In this document: in pieces, positions 11,611 to 20,431 of the stretch
How the letters are laid out: each line of letters opens with the position of its first letter
Numbering within the stretch: the stretch's first letter is position 1
Assembly: GCA_963780755.1 (NCBI GenBank)
Contig: CAWACX010000002.1
Coordinates: 558,001-622,000 of the forward strand
Length of the DNA: 64,000 nt
Direction: 5' to 3'
Origin: JALYNX01 sp963780755
GTDB lineage: Bacteria > Actinomycetota > Acidimicrobiia > Spongiisociales > ZC4RG35
The notes under the pieces: model-generated
What the model was told of the DNA's origin: nothing
Databases searched by the model: none
The model's input: the letters and a program-made list of their open reading frames with translations, nothing else
Position numbers and translations under genes: made by a program

Positions 11611-11779
11611 GGTCCTTTCAGTTGCAGACGCGAAACATCGAAGTTGGTATCGAAACCCGTTGTGCCGGGCGAAACAGAGTTTCCGGGAGCCTCCAAGCTC
11701 ACAACGGACGGCGAATCTACCCGTTCCAGATTCGGTGTAGGAAATCCATCAGGGGCATCCGCGACTCGCATTCGGGGGC

Positions 11780-12469
11780 TCATAGGTGGACAGCGAGCAA
11801 CGACAGCGCGAGGAGGGGCATCGCGATCGAGAGCAGGCGGAGTGGGCGCTCCCAGGTGCCGAGCAGCTCGCTCGGCTCCCAGCCCTCAGTTTCCATCGAT
11901 GTGCCGGTGCGACGCATCTGGCGCGCCGGGGTGCTCAGCTCTCGTTGCACCCGGCTCAAGACGGTGGCCGCGACAGCCATTAAGAGGGCGGCCCATGACA
12001 GCGCTTCGGTCTGCGACCAATAGCCGACCAGCACCGGGAAGGCTCCCCAGGAGACGGCGAAGCCCCAATCAGAGTGGATGATCGATGACCATTCCAACGC
12101 GTATCCGGTGGCGAGGAGCACCCCGACCGCGGCCCAGACCAGGATCCCGGGCCCGATGACAAATGCGCCCGCCACTCCGAAGGCCGCCCCAACAGCGATG
12201 CCGCCGATGCCGAGAGCCCACAGCACGCCATCGCTCAGGCCTGTGCGCAATGGGCGATCGTGCGCCTCGTCCAGGGCGTGAGCCCCGATTCCGAGGCCGA
12301 AGAAGAATGCGAGCAGGGCGCCGGCTAGGACCATCCAGTCGACATCCGGTGCCAATGCAGCCCCGATGGCGACATAGGAGAGGTGCCACAGGGTGTACGG
12401 GGGATGGAGCAGGGTGACGAAGTCCCGCCCCGGGGACCCGGATCTGGCGTAGAAGGCCCGCTCAGTCAT
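11780..12469 (-). CDS. Polytopic membrane protein, possibly UbiA-like prenyltransferase
   Basis: 229 residues with about six to seven hydrophobic segments. The early region LLHPPYTLWHLSYVAIGAAL, then FGLGIGAHALDEAHDRPLRT, resembles the first Asp-containing region of UbiA-superfamily membrane prenyltransferases, but a second DxxxD motif is not evident and the protein is short for the family (about 290). It overlaps by 8 bases the upstream UbiE-like methyltransferase, so both may act on a quinone or another isoprenoid. The function is uncertain. Confidence 0.6.
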   Translation of the reverse strand: MTERAFYARSGSPGRDFVTLLHPPYTLWHLSYVAIGAALAPDVDWMVLAGALLAFFFGLGIGAHALDEAHDRPLRTGLSDGVLWALGIGGIAVGAAFGVAGAFVIGPGILVWAAVGVLLATGYALEWSSIIHSDWGFAVSWGAFPVLVGYWSQTEALSWAALLMAVAATVLSRVQRELSTPARQMRRTGTSMETEGWEPSELLGTWERPLRLLSIAMPLLALSLLAVHL

Positions 12470-13145
12470 CCCGGGTGCCCCAGATCAGAAAGCCGCCGCC
12501 CAAGGACATCGACCGCCAATGAACGTCCCGGATCCCTGACTCGGTCCAACGCGCTGTGAGCTCCTCCGGGCTGTGGTTCGCCCAGAACCGGTCGATGTTG
12601 GGTCCCAGGAACCGGCCGACTTCCGCCCACCCACTTCCGATCACCAGCCCGGCGAGCGGGAGGATCCACCTGGTGTAGATCCACCACAGCAGTCCCCAGA
12701 CGCCGTGGGGCCGCCCGAAGTCGAGGGCCGCGACCACACCGCCGGGGCGCACCACCCGGGCCAACCCGGACAATGCCTCGGGCAGGTCGTCGACATACCG
12801 GAGGAGATAGCCGAAGGTGACCCCGTCCACGCAACCCGAGGCCACGGGTAGGCGCTCACCAGTGGCCACCACTTTGGGGACTCCCTTATGGTCGAGCATG
12901 CCGAGCATGTCCGGGCTCTGGTCGAGGGCCACCACCCGAAACCCGGCGCTGGTCAAGGTCCGTGTGATCGATCCGGTGCCGGCGGCGACGTCGAGGAGCA
13001 ACGACCCGGACGGGAGGCCGATGCCGTCGACGAGTGCCTCCCGCCACCTGCGGTCCTGGCCGAGGCTGAGGACTGCGGCCCAGCGCTCGTAGCTGGCGGC
13101 GATCGGGTGAAAGAGGCGGGAGGCGACCTCCGGTGGCGATGTCAC
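12462..13145 (-). CDS. Class I SAM-dependent methyltransferase, UbiE/MenG-like
   Basis: 227 residues. The SAM-binding motif I is LLLDVAAGTGSIT (about 50-62) and the post-I acidic strand is RVVALDQSPDML. Later motifs are CVDGVTFGYLLRYVDDLPEAL and LARVVRPGGVVAALDFGRP, and the order matches UbiE/COQ5. It may methylate demethylmenaquinone or a related isoprenoid lipid. The family also includes many small-molecule methyltransferases. It is the first gene of a two-gene unit with the UbiA-like protein. Confidence 0.82.
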   Translation of the reverse strand: MTSPPEVASRLFHPIAASYERWAAVLSLGQDRRWREALVDGIGLPSGSLLLDVAAGTGSITRTLTSAGFRVVALDQSPDMLGMLDHKGVPKVVATGERLPVASGCVDGVTFGYLLRYVDDLPEALSGLARVVRPGGVVAALDFGRPHGVWGLLWWIYTRWILPLAGLVIGSGWAEVGRFLGPNIDRFWANHSPEELTARWTESGIRDVHWRSMSLGGGFLIWGTRDD

Positions 13146-13177
13146 AGGCCGAAGGTACCGATCGGGCCCTTCGTTCG

Positions 13178-13549
13178 TCAGGAAACGGTGATAGTGGTGT
13201 GCATTCCCTCTTCGAAGTGGTCGATGACGTTCCCGTCATCGTCCTGGCCCACGATCCGGCAGGTGAACGAATACTCGCCGGGCGCCAGATCGACGCTGAG
13301 TTGCGTGGTCTCGCCCGATCCGACCACATCACCGGCCGATACGACCTGGCCGCTGGCGTCAGTGATGACCAGTGTGTGCGAGTACTCACCGGTGTTGGTA
13401 ACTGTCAGATCGACACTTCCGGCTTCGAGTGTCGACACCCCGGGCTCGATGCCGAACTCGAACAGCTCCACATCGGTCGATGAAGCCGTGGTGGTCTGAC
13501 AAGCCGCGACACAGACCAGGGCGACCAGGAGAGGCAGGAATCGTCTCAT
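13178..13549 (-). CDS. Cupredoxin-like lipoprotein
   Basis: 123 residues. The signal peptide ends in a lipobox (LVALVCVAAC), so the protein is membrane-tethered outside the cell. The mature part is one small beta-sandwich: GVSTLEAGSVDLTVTNTGEYSHTLVI, then LAPGEYSFTCRI and DHFEEGMHTTITVS. The order His (SHTLV), Cys (FTC), His and Met (EGMH) fits a type I copper site, though with an insertion of about ten residues between Cys and His. It could be an electron carrier or a copper-binding sensor partner. Its ATG overlaps the stop of the upstream histidine kinase by 4 bases (ATGA), so the two are translationally coupled. Confidence 0.72.
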   Translation of the reverse strand: MRRFLPLLVALVCVAACQTTTASSTDVELFEFGIEPGVSTLEAGSVDLTVTNTGEYSHTLVITDASGQVVSAGDVVGSGETTQLSVDLAPGEYSFTCRIVGQDDDGNVIDHFEEGMHTTITVS

Positions 13550-15021
13550 GCCACACCAACCGCGGCGTCCACTCGCGCAACGGGGAGCGCAATCGTGAAC
13601 GTGGTCCCTTCCAATGAGGTCCAGACGAGAAGCGAGGCGCTCATGGCTTCGGCCATCAACTTCGCCATGTAGAGACCGAGCCCGGTCCCAGAGCTGCGGC
13701 TGTCCTTCTCGAACTTCTCGAAGGCGCGAGGCAGGAACTCTTCTCGAATCCCCGGGCCATCATCGGACACCGAGATGTAGACCGCGGGATCCGGCGGGGT
13801 CCCGACAACGATCTGAGGCTGGTGGATCTCCTCGGTGCTGCAGTGGATGCGCACGTTGCGTGCGCCGTGGGTGAAGGCGTTGTCCGCCAGCGACGAGCAC
13901 AGGTTCCGCAGGGTCTGCAGGTCGGTCATCACCATCAGGTCGTCGCCCTCACGGTGGCAGTCGGGGGCATGGCTCGAGATCACCCTGGAATGGGCCATGG
14001 CCACCGCATCGCACACCTTGGAGAAGGGGACGGGCTCAGGTGTGTAGGAGAGCCCGCGGTTCTCGACCCGGGCCACCGCAAGAAGCTGGTCGATCATCGT
14101 TTGCAGGCGGCGCCCATCGTGGACCAGGGCCTCGAGGATCTCGTCTCGGTCCGGGCTGTCGGGCTCGCTCATCATCAGAAGCTCGGCTCCGGTGACCACG
14201 CTCGTCAGCGGAGTTCGCAACTCGTGGTTGATCATCAGGACGAATTCGGCGCGTATCCGGTTTTTCTCCTCGGCCAGGGCGAGCGCAGCCTCCGCCTTGC
14301 GCCGCGAGTTGTCGAGCTCCGAGTTGTGGGACTGCAAGGACTCGGACTCCTTGCGCAGGTAGGCCGATTCGAGGGCCATCTCCCGGTATCGCTGGGTGGA
14401 GCGCGCCCTGCCGACCATCGCCAGGAGGGCGGCGAGTGCGAACACCATTGCGGCCCCTGCCAGCTGGATCGTGGTCGCCTGGATCCCGAGCGCCCCGGCC
14501 CGTCTGGCGAGGAGGGCGGAGATGTCATAGTGCAGCAGAAGCGCGTGCCCGTCGTCGGCGGGAAGCACCGCCAGGTAGAGCACGTCTTCGGCTTCCCACT
14601 CGGTCACCCCGTCTATCTCCAGGTCCAGCTGGAGGGGGGATGCGACGGCGGCAAACGTGGCTGAGCTCAAGGCGTACTGAAGGACGGGATTGTCGATCGT
14701 GGCGTCCGCCATCGTCTCCGATGTGGCTGCCGTGACATTCCCCTCGCTGTCGAGGAGCGCGACGCCCTCGATGTCGAGAGCGTTGCGAAGCCTGCGCACC
14801 GCCTGCTCTTCGGTGTCGCCGGATGCCAGCCAGGCATCGACCTGAGCATGTCCTGCCCTCGCCTCGTCGTAGAAGAGCTGGCCCTCTCCGATGGGCCGCG
14901 TCGCTTCGCGTTGATAGACCACAGCCGCGATGGCGACCACGATTGAAAGGACCGCGAAAAACGCGGTCAGCGCGATCCACCAACCAGACGGCCGCGTCCC
15001 ATGCGTGTTACGGGGCGCCAT
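13546..15021 (-). CDS. Membrane sensor histidine kinase
   Basis: 491 residues. One transmembrane helix near 13-35 and another near 185-210 flank an extracytoplasmic sensor domain of about 150 residues. The cytoplasmic part has a coiled-coil linker, the H-box FVLMINHELRTPLTSVVTGA (phospho-His), N-box SLADNAFTHG, G1 SDDGPGI, F-box AFEKFEKD and G2 GTGLGLY. All kinase motifs are intact. No response regulator is adjacent; the next gene on the strand is the cupredoxin-like lipoprotein, coupled by overlapping codons. The kinase may therefore sense a redox or copper signal through that lipoprotein, which is inference. Confidence 0.9.
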   Translation of the reverse strand: MAPRNTHGTRPSGWWIALTAFFAVLSIVVAIAAVVYQREATRPIGEGQLFYDEARAGHAQVDAWLASGDTEEQAVRRLRNALDIEGVALLDSEGNVTAATSETMADATIDNPVLQYALSSATFAAVASPLQLDLEIDGVTEWEAEDVLYLAVLPADDGHALLLHYDISALLARRAGALGIQATTIQLAGAAMVFALAALLAMVGRARSTQRYREMALESAYLRKESESLQSHNSELDNSRRKAEAALALAEEKNRIRAEFVLMINHELRTPLTSVVTGAELLMMSEPDSPDRDEILEALVHDGRRLQTMIDQLLAVARVENRGLSYTPEPVPFSKVCDAVAMAHSRVISSHAPDCHREGDDLMVMTDLQTLRNLCSSLADNAFTHGARNVRIHCSTEEIHQPQIVVGTPPDPAVYISVSDDGPGIREEFLPRAFEKFEKDSRSSGTGLGLYMAKLMAEAMSASLLVWTSLEGTTFTIALPVARVDAAVGVA

Positions 15022-15096
15022 AGGGAAGAAAATCGGCTTTGAGGCAGGCTCTCTTGAGCCGTGAAGCCTTGTGAAGCGGGGAAATCCGGCGGGCTG

Positions 15097-16908
15097 TCAG
15101 TCTCTGGGAGCGGTGTGCCAGTCGACGAATCGGCCCATGCGTCGGTAGAAGTCGAGCTGCGGCTCACGGTGCAAGAGCCCGTGAGCCTCCGTCGGGTAGC
15201 TGACGAACTCGAACTGCTTGTCATTGAGTTGCATGGCTTCGAGCAATTCCTCGGCCTGCTTGTAGTGAGTCCTCGGGTCCTTCTCACCGTGGACGAAGAG
15301 GAGGGGGACCGAGATCTGAGGGACGGCGAAGATCGGCGACGCCGCCCGATATGCCTCCCGGTTGTCGTCCGGGTGCCCAAGCAGCCGCAAGAACTCGTCA
15401 TGACCAACCACGTCGGTCTGTTCCCAGGATGTGAACATGTTGTAGTCGCCGTACTTGGCGACTCCGCAGGCGAAGGGGTTGTCGGAGCGACCGAGGGCGG
15501 CCACCGTGAGATATGCGCCGTAGGAGGCCCCGAAGATCACGATTCGGCCCGGGTCGACCCACTCCAGGGAAGCGAGATACTGGGCGGCGGCGACGCAGTC
15601 TTCGGTGTCGCCGACTCCCAGCTGGCCGTGGTTGGCCCTCTCGAACTCGAGACCGTAAGTAGTGGAGCCCCGGAAGTTGATCCCCATCCAGCCATACCCC
15701 TTCTCGATGAAGTGCTGGGCATGGCCGTCCCATTCCTCGCCGTAGCGATCGGTGGGCCCGCCGTGGACATAGAGGATCACGGGAGCCGGTCGGCCGTCGC
15801 CCCCGGGGCGAGAGAGGAAGCCCTCGATCTCCTTGCCGTCGAGCGATTTGTATGCCACGCGCTCGAATCCCGCTGGAACGGCCGACTTGATCGCAGGCGG
15901 GGCTTCCTTGAACAGGGTGCGCGTTTCTCCGTCTGGTCCGATCAGGACCATGCTGGGACAGGCCGACCATGACTCGTGGGTGGCGACCACCCCGTCTCGG
16001 ACCGGGACCGGCTCGGACCAGACACCTCCGCGATCGATCACGGTGATCGTGCCGTCCAGGTCGACCCTGACCAGGTCTGCCCGACCCCGATTCGACGCGG
16101 TCGCCACGATGTGGGTGCCGTCCAATGACCAAGCAGGGGAACCGAGATCGAAGTCTCCTTCTGCCAGAAGCCGATGCTCACCACTGTCGAGGGTCGTGAG
16201 ATAGAGGCCGGCCCGCTCGCCCGGCTCGTTGACGTAGACCAGCTCCTGCCCGTGGGCCCGCGCCGAGTGGGCCCGGCGATCGGGGGACCCGACGATCGTC
16301 GACCAGGTGCCATCGGGCATCACCCGGACGACGTCGGATCGGTTCATGTCCGAGCCCGGGTAGTAGGTCGCAATAACGCTTCCGTCGGCGGTGACGATGG
16401 GGTCCGCGACCTGGCCTTCCTCGGGACCTACCTCCTCGGGGATCGGCGCGTCGAGGTCGACCACGGCGAGACGAGACCGCAGGTCGACGTCGACGATGAC
16501 CACCATCCGACGCTCATCGAGCCAGGCCCCCAACGATCCCTTGACCACCTCTTGATCCGAGCCCGACTCGAGGGCAACCACATGGACCCAGCCGTCGTTG
16601 GTGTAGGCCAAGTTGGATTGCTCAGGCGAGAATGCCGGAGCGGTGTCATCCCAGTAGGCGACCGGTGACCGGCTGCTGGTGATTCTGGCGAGCCGGCCTT
16701 CGAGGTCGATCGACCAAACGTCGTAGGTCCCATCGCGATCGAGGACAAAGGCCACTGTTGACCCGTCAGATGACGAGGCCAGGTCATGAGGGCGGGAGGT
16801 GGCCCATATGTCTTCGAGGCCCCACATATGGGCATGGCCGGTGTCGGGGAGCTCCCGGCTCGGTTCCCCTCCAACGACCACGCGGCCAATCCAGATCGGC
16901 TCGATCAC
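15097..16908 (-). CDS. S9-family prolyl oligopeptidase / acyl-peptide hydrolase-like serine peptidase
   Basis: 603 residues. The N-terminal 330 residues are a beta-propeller (TolB/DPP-IV-like repeats, for example FVLDRDGTYDVWSIDLEG). The C-terminal 260 residues are the alpha/beta hydrolase: VILYVHGGPTDRYGEEWDG, nucleophile GASYGAY (Ser near 460), Asp in GEKDPR (near 543) and His in TEAHGLL (near 576). It cleaves short peptides or blocked N-termini in the cytoplasm; no signal peptide is seen. It starts 10 bases after the deacetylase gene, as the third gene of that operon. A start at an internal Met near residue 28 is possible. Confidence 0.92.
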   Translation of the reverse strand: MIEPIWIGRVVVGGEPSRELPDTGHAHMWGLEDIWATSRPHDLASSSDGSTVAFVLDRDGTYDVWSIDLEGRLARITSSRSPVAYWDDTAPAFSPEQSNLAYTNDGWVHVVALESGSDQEVVKGSLGAWLDERRMVVIVDVDLRSRLAVVDLDAPIPEEVGPEEGQVADPIVTADGSVIATYYPGSDMNRSDVVRVMPDGTWSTIVGSPDRRAHSARAHGQELVYVNEPGERAGLYLTTLDSGEHRLLAEGDFDLGSPAWSLDGTHIVATASNRGRADLVRVDLDGTITVIDRGGVWSEPVPVRDGVVATHESWSACPSMVLIGPDGETRTLFKEAPPAIKSAVPAGFERVAYKSLDGKEIEGFLSRPGGDGRPAPVILYVHGGPTDRYGEEWDGHAQHFIEKGYGWMGINFRGSTTYGLEFERANHGQLGVGDTEDCVAAAQYLASLEWVDPGRIVIFGASYGAYLTVAALGRSDNPFACGVAKYGDYNMFTSWEQTDVVGHDEFLRLLGHPDDNREAYRAASPIFAVPQISVPLLFVHGEKDPRTHYKQAEELLEAMQLNDKQFEFVSYPTEAHGLLHREPQLDFYRRMGRFVDWHTAPRD

Positions 16909-16918
16909 CTGCCCCTCC

Positions 16919-17977
16919 TCAGGCTACGAAGGCGGCCAAGATAGCCATGACGTCCCGTCCTAACGACGCAAGGTGGTAGCCGCCCTCCTGGATCAAGACC
17001 GTCGGGAGGCCCAGAGATGCGATAGCGACCCCCGCGGCGGCGAACCCGTCGTTGGTCACCTGGAGCGGGCTCTCGGGATCGGCGGCGCCGGCATCCACCC
17101 CGAGGGAGACGACCAGGGCGTCGGGCGCGAACCGGCTCACCCACTCGCAGGCCTCCGCCAGCCGTGATTCGAATCGGGTGTCATCCGATCCGGGGGCAAG
17201 CGGGAGGTTGAGATTGGCGCCGCGCCCGGGGCCCGACCCGGTCTCCTCGGCAAAGCCGCACCAATGAGGGAACCATCCCTCGCCGGGGTCGACATGGGTG
17301 GAGACGTATCCGACGTCGGGCCGCTCGTAGAAGATCTCCTGGGTCCCGTTGCCGTGGTGGGCGTCGATGTCGAGGACCGCGACCTTGCCGGTTCCGGCGC
17401 GAACCAACGACTCGGCCGCCACCGCTGCGCTGTTCAGGTAGCACGACCCGCCGAAGTAGCTGCTTCCCGCATGATGCCCGGGCGGTCGCACCGGGGCATA
17501 AGCGGCGGGCGCCCCATCGCGGACCAGGCCGGCCGCGGTCAGCGCTCCATCCACTGCGGCACGGGCGCCGGCGTAAGTGCCGGGGCCGATCACCGTGGCC
17601 GTGTCCATGCAATACACGCCGGCCATGGCTGCTCGGCTCTTGGGCGCCCGGGCCGTATAGGCGCCGAAGGCGGCCGGGTGGGGAAAGGCGTAGGCCACCA
17701 CCCGGTCGACACCGGGGTCGTCCTGATATCCGGCCTCGATCCAACGGTCGTGTGCGGTCTCCAGATAGTCGACCATCCCGATGTCGTGCACCGCCTCGAC
17801 ATGGCTCCGGTCATGGGCAACAGCGGCGACCATCGGAACTCCTGCCTGTTCAAGAGCCTTCTTCAGGATCAGCGCCCGGTCCGATTCCTCATCGCCGGGA
17901 AGCCGGGCGCCGACCCATACCAACCAGTTGGCATCATGGGCCAGGTAGCCGTCCGACCACACCGCAGTCAGAGTCAT
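16919..17977 (-). CDS. Histone-deacetylase-family amidohydrolase (acetylpolyamine amidohydrolase-like)
   Basis: 352 residues. Catalytic motifs of the zinc-dependent deacetylase family are all present: APVRPPGHHAGSSYFGG (the paired His), VLDIDAHHGNGTQEIFYERP (zinc Asp and His) and LIQEGGYHLASLG. Bacterial members remove acetyl groups from acetylated polyamines or small amines. The ATG overlaps the aminotransferase stop by 4 bases. A deacetylase freeing an amine next to a class III aminotransferase that would consume it suggests amine or polyamine catabolism. Protein substrates cannot be excluded. Confidence 0.92.
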   Translation of the reverse strand: MTLTAVWSDGYLAHDANWLVWVGARLPGDEESDRALILKKALEQAGVPMVAAVAHDRSHVEAVHDIGMVDYLETAHDRWIEAGYQDDPGVDRVVAYAFPHPAAFGAYTARAPKSRAAMAGVYCMDTATVIGPGTYAGARAAVDGALTAAGLVRDGAPAAYAPVRPPGHHAGSSYFGGSCYLNSAAVAAESLVRAGTGKVAVLDIDAHHGNGTQEIFYERPDVGYVSTHVDPGEGWFPHWCGFAEETGSGPGRGANLNLPLAPGSDDTRFESRLAEACEWVSRFAPDALVVSLGVDAGAADPESPLQVTNDGFAAAGVAIASLGLPTVLIQEGGYHLASLGRDVMAILAAFVA

Positions 17978-19281
17978 TTCAAGCTCCCCAGGGACAGCGC
18001 GAGACGGTCGACGAGAAGGTCCAGCTCGTCGGCGAGGACGGTCAACGGAGGGCCGATCAATAGATAGTCACCGTTCTCGCCATCGGCGTTGCCCGTCGAT
18101 GGGTAGAGCAACAGCCCGTTCTCGCGTGCGGTGGCCACCATGCGCTCGGTCACCTGTGCCGACCGTTCGAATGGTTGTTTCATTGCACGGTCTTTGACCA
18201 GTTCCACGCAGGCGAAGAGCCCGATTCCCCGGATGTCTCCGACCCGCGGGTGATCATCCAGGGCGCCGTGCAAACCGGCGAGCAGGCGCTCGCCCAATGT
18301 GCGTGACCGGTCGATCAGCCGCAGGCCCTTGAGCCGGTCCAATACCTCGAGGCCCACCGCAGCCCCTACGGGGTGATGTGACCAGGTAAACCCGTGTGTG
18401 AAACCTCCCGCGTCGATGATGGCATCGTGGATCTCGGCGGTGCTGATCGCCAGGCCGAGCGGCCAGTACCCGCTCGACGCCCCCTTGGCCGCCACCAAGA
18501 GGTCCGGTCTCAGCCCGAAGTGGTCGCTGGCGAACCATTCCCCGGTTCGCCCGAACCCGGTCATCACCTCGTCGGCGACGATCAGGACCCCATGTTTTCG
18601 GCAAACGTCAGCGATCAGCGGCCAGTAGCCGTCCGGAGGCATCGCGGCCCCGCTCGCGGCGCCGCCGATCGGCTCTGCGACGAATGCGGCGACCCGGCCC
18701 GGCCCGGCGTCCTCGATGGCCGAGTCGAGTTGCCCCGCATGCCATCGCGCGCAGTCGCCGGGGTGGTCCGGGTTCGGGCAGCGGTACTCGCCGACCGGCG
18801 GCACCCGCACGGTCTGCCCCAGCCAGGGCTCATAGGGGCGACGCAGGGCCTCCCGCCCCGAGACGTCGAGGGCGCCCCTGGTGTTTCCGTGATACGAGGC
18901 CCCGCGGGCGATGATCAGGGAGCGCTCGGGATGCCCACTGGCCAGGTGAAAGGCCCGCGCCATCTTGAGGGCCGTCTCCATGGCCTCGGACCCACCGGAG
19001 ACGGGGAAGACGCGGGCGTCCTCCATCGGCACCAGCTCGGCGAGCGCCGCCGCATAGGCCTCCCCGATCTCGGTGGTGAAGGCAGAGGCATGGACATAGG
19101 AGAGAGCGGCCGACTGCTCTGCCATCACCTCGCCGATGCGGGCGTCGCCGTGCCCGATCCCGACCGCGATTGCTCCACCCGCGGCGTCCAGGTACTGCTT
19201 GCCGCTGCTGTCGGTGATCCAGGACCCGCTGGCAGAGGCTGCGGTCGGGAGTGCCACGCCGCGGGCGAAGACGGCGCTCAT
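17974..19281 (-). CDS. Class III PLP-dependent aminotransferase
   Basis: 435 residues from ATG 19281. A longer frame to 19458 exists but runs across the divergent peptidase start and lacks family similarity, so I rejected it. Features: PVSGGSEAMETALKMARAF, GASYHGNT, VAAFVAEPIGGAASG, the PLP Asp in LIVADEVMTGFGRTG and the Schiff-base Lys in LLVAAKGASSGYWPLG, then FTHGFTWSHHP. This is the omega-amino-acid / putrescine / taurine-pyruvate type. It is the first gene of a three-gene operon with the HDAC-like amidohydrolase and the S9 peptidase. The amino donor is not determined by sequence. Confidence 0.92.
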   Translation of the reverse strand: MSAVFARGVALPTAASASGSWITDSSGKQYLDAAGGAIAVGIGHGDARIGEVMAEQSAALSYVHASAFTTEIGEAYAAALAELVPMEDARVFPVSGGSEAMETALKMARAFHLASGHPERSLIIARGASYHGNTRGALDVSGREALRRPYEPWLGQTVRVPPVGEYRCPNPDHPGDCARWHAGQLDSAIEDAGPGRVAAFVAEPIGGAASGAAMPPDGYWPLIADVCRKHGVLIVADEVMTGFGRTGEWFASDHFGLRPDLLVAAKGASSGYWPLGLAISTAEIHDAIIDAGGFTHGFTWSHHPVGAAVGLEVLDRLKGLRLIDRSRTLGERLLAGLHGALDDHPRVGDIRGIGLFACVELVKDRAMKQPFERSAQVTERMVATARENGLLLYPSTGNADGENGDYLLIGPPLTVLADELDLLVDRLALSLGSLK

Positions 19282-19354
19282 CGACGTTGGAGCTGGCTCA
19301 TCGGGCACGGCACGATACGCCCCGGGGTAGCGTGCCGCTCCGAAAGGCGGTGAC

Positions 19355-20428
19355 GTGAGGGCCAGGTTGCGCGATATCGGCGAGGGTATTGGCGCTCTGC
19401 GCCCGGGCCCTGCCAACGCCATCACCGACGTTCCCGAGGTGCTCGTGGGGCATGCCACGGTGATCCGTGACGAGCCCGCCGTGGTTCGCAGCGGAGTGAC
19501 AATGGTCGTGCCCCGCGCAGGTGGGATCTGGAAGGACTACGCCTACGCCGGCTCGTTCGTCTTCAACGGAAATGGGGAGATGACGGGTCTCCCCTGGCTC
19601 GAGGAGTCGGGCATGCTCGGCTCCCCCGTGGGCATCACCAGCACGTTCCAGGTCGGCCTGGTCCGCGACTTCCTGGCCAAGGAATCGGTGCGAGTTGGTG
19701 TCGTCGAGGACTTCATGCTCCCGGTCGTCGGCGAGACCTGGGATGGGTGGCTCAGCGATGGGACGACGTTCCCCCTTACCGACTCCGATGCCGAGTCGGC
19801 ATTGCGGGCCGCCGCGGGTGGCGAGGTCACCGAGGGAGCCGTGGGCGGTGGGACCGGCATGATCTGCCATGAGTTCAAGTCCGGGATCGGGACCTCGTCG
19901 AGGGTCGTCGAGATCCTGGGCGCGACCTACACAGTCGGGGTCCTGGTGCAGTCCAACTACGGGGCGCGTGAGGACCTTCGCATTGGAGGAGTCCCCTGCG
20001 GGCCCCTGATCGACATCACCTCCGTCCCCTCGCCCTGGGAGACGGCCCCGAATGGCGGCTCGATCATCGTGGTCATCGCCACCGATGCCCCCATTCTCCC
20101 CGGCCAGTGCAAGAGGCTGGCGAGGCGGGCGACTGTCGGCGTGGCCCGTACCGGGGGGTACGGACACGATTCGAGCGGTGACCTCTTCCTCGCCTTCTCC
20201 ACCGGGAACCACCTCGAGGAGCGGCCCGGCCGGCTGAGGGAGGTGGCGTCTCTCCCCAATGAGGAGATGGACCCGCTGTTCCACGCGGTGGCAGATGCGA
20301 CCGAGGAGTCGATCGTCAACGCCTTGTTCGCCGCGGAGACCATGACCGGTCGATTGGGCCGGATCGCCCACGAAATACCGCTCGATCAGGTCAAGGAGAT
20401 CCTGGACCAGCACACACCGATCGACTGA
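19355..20428 (+). CDS. P1-family (DmpA/BapA-type) aminopeptidase
   Basis: 357 residues, GTG start. DmpA-family features: an N-terminal GALRPGPANAITDVPEVLVGHATV, a central GAVGGGTGMICHEFKSGIGTSSR, and the self-processing segment rich in Ser in TGGYGHDSSGDLFLAFSTGN. These N-terminal-nucleophile enzymes cut themselves into two chains and remove N-terminal D- or beta-amino acids from short peptides. It is divergent from the aminotransferase operon with 73 bases between. Together with the S9 peptidase nearby it suggests peptide and amine scavenging. No signal peptide. Confidence 0.9.
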   Translation: MRARLRDIGEGIGALRPGPANAITDVPEVLVGHATVIRDEPAVVRSGVTMVVPRAGGIWKDYAYAGSFVFNGNGEMTGLPWLEESGMLGSPVGITSTFQVGLVRDFLAKESVRVGVVEDFMLPVVGETWDGWLSDGTTFPLTDSDAESALRAAAGGEVTEGAVGGGTGMICHEFKSGIGTSSRVVEILGATYTVGVLVQSNYGAREDLRIGGVPCGPLIDITSVPSPWETAPNGGSIIVVIATDAPILPGQCKRLARRATVGVARTGGYGHDSSGDLFLAFSTGNHLEERPGRLREVASLPNEEMDPLFHAVADATEESIVNALFAAETMTGRLGRIAHEIPLDQVKEILDQHTPID

Positions 20429-20431
20429 AAG

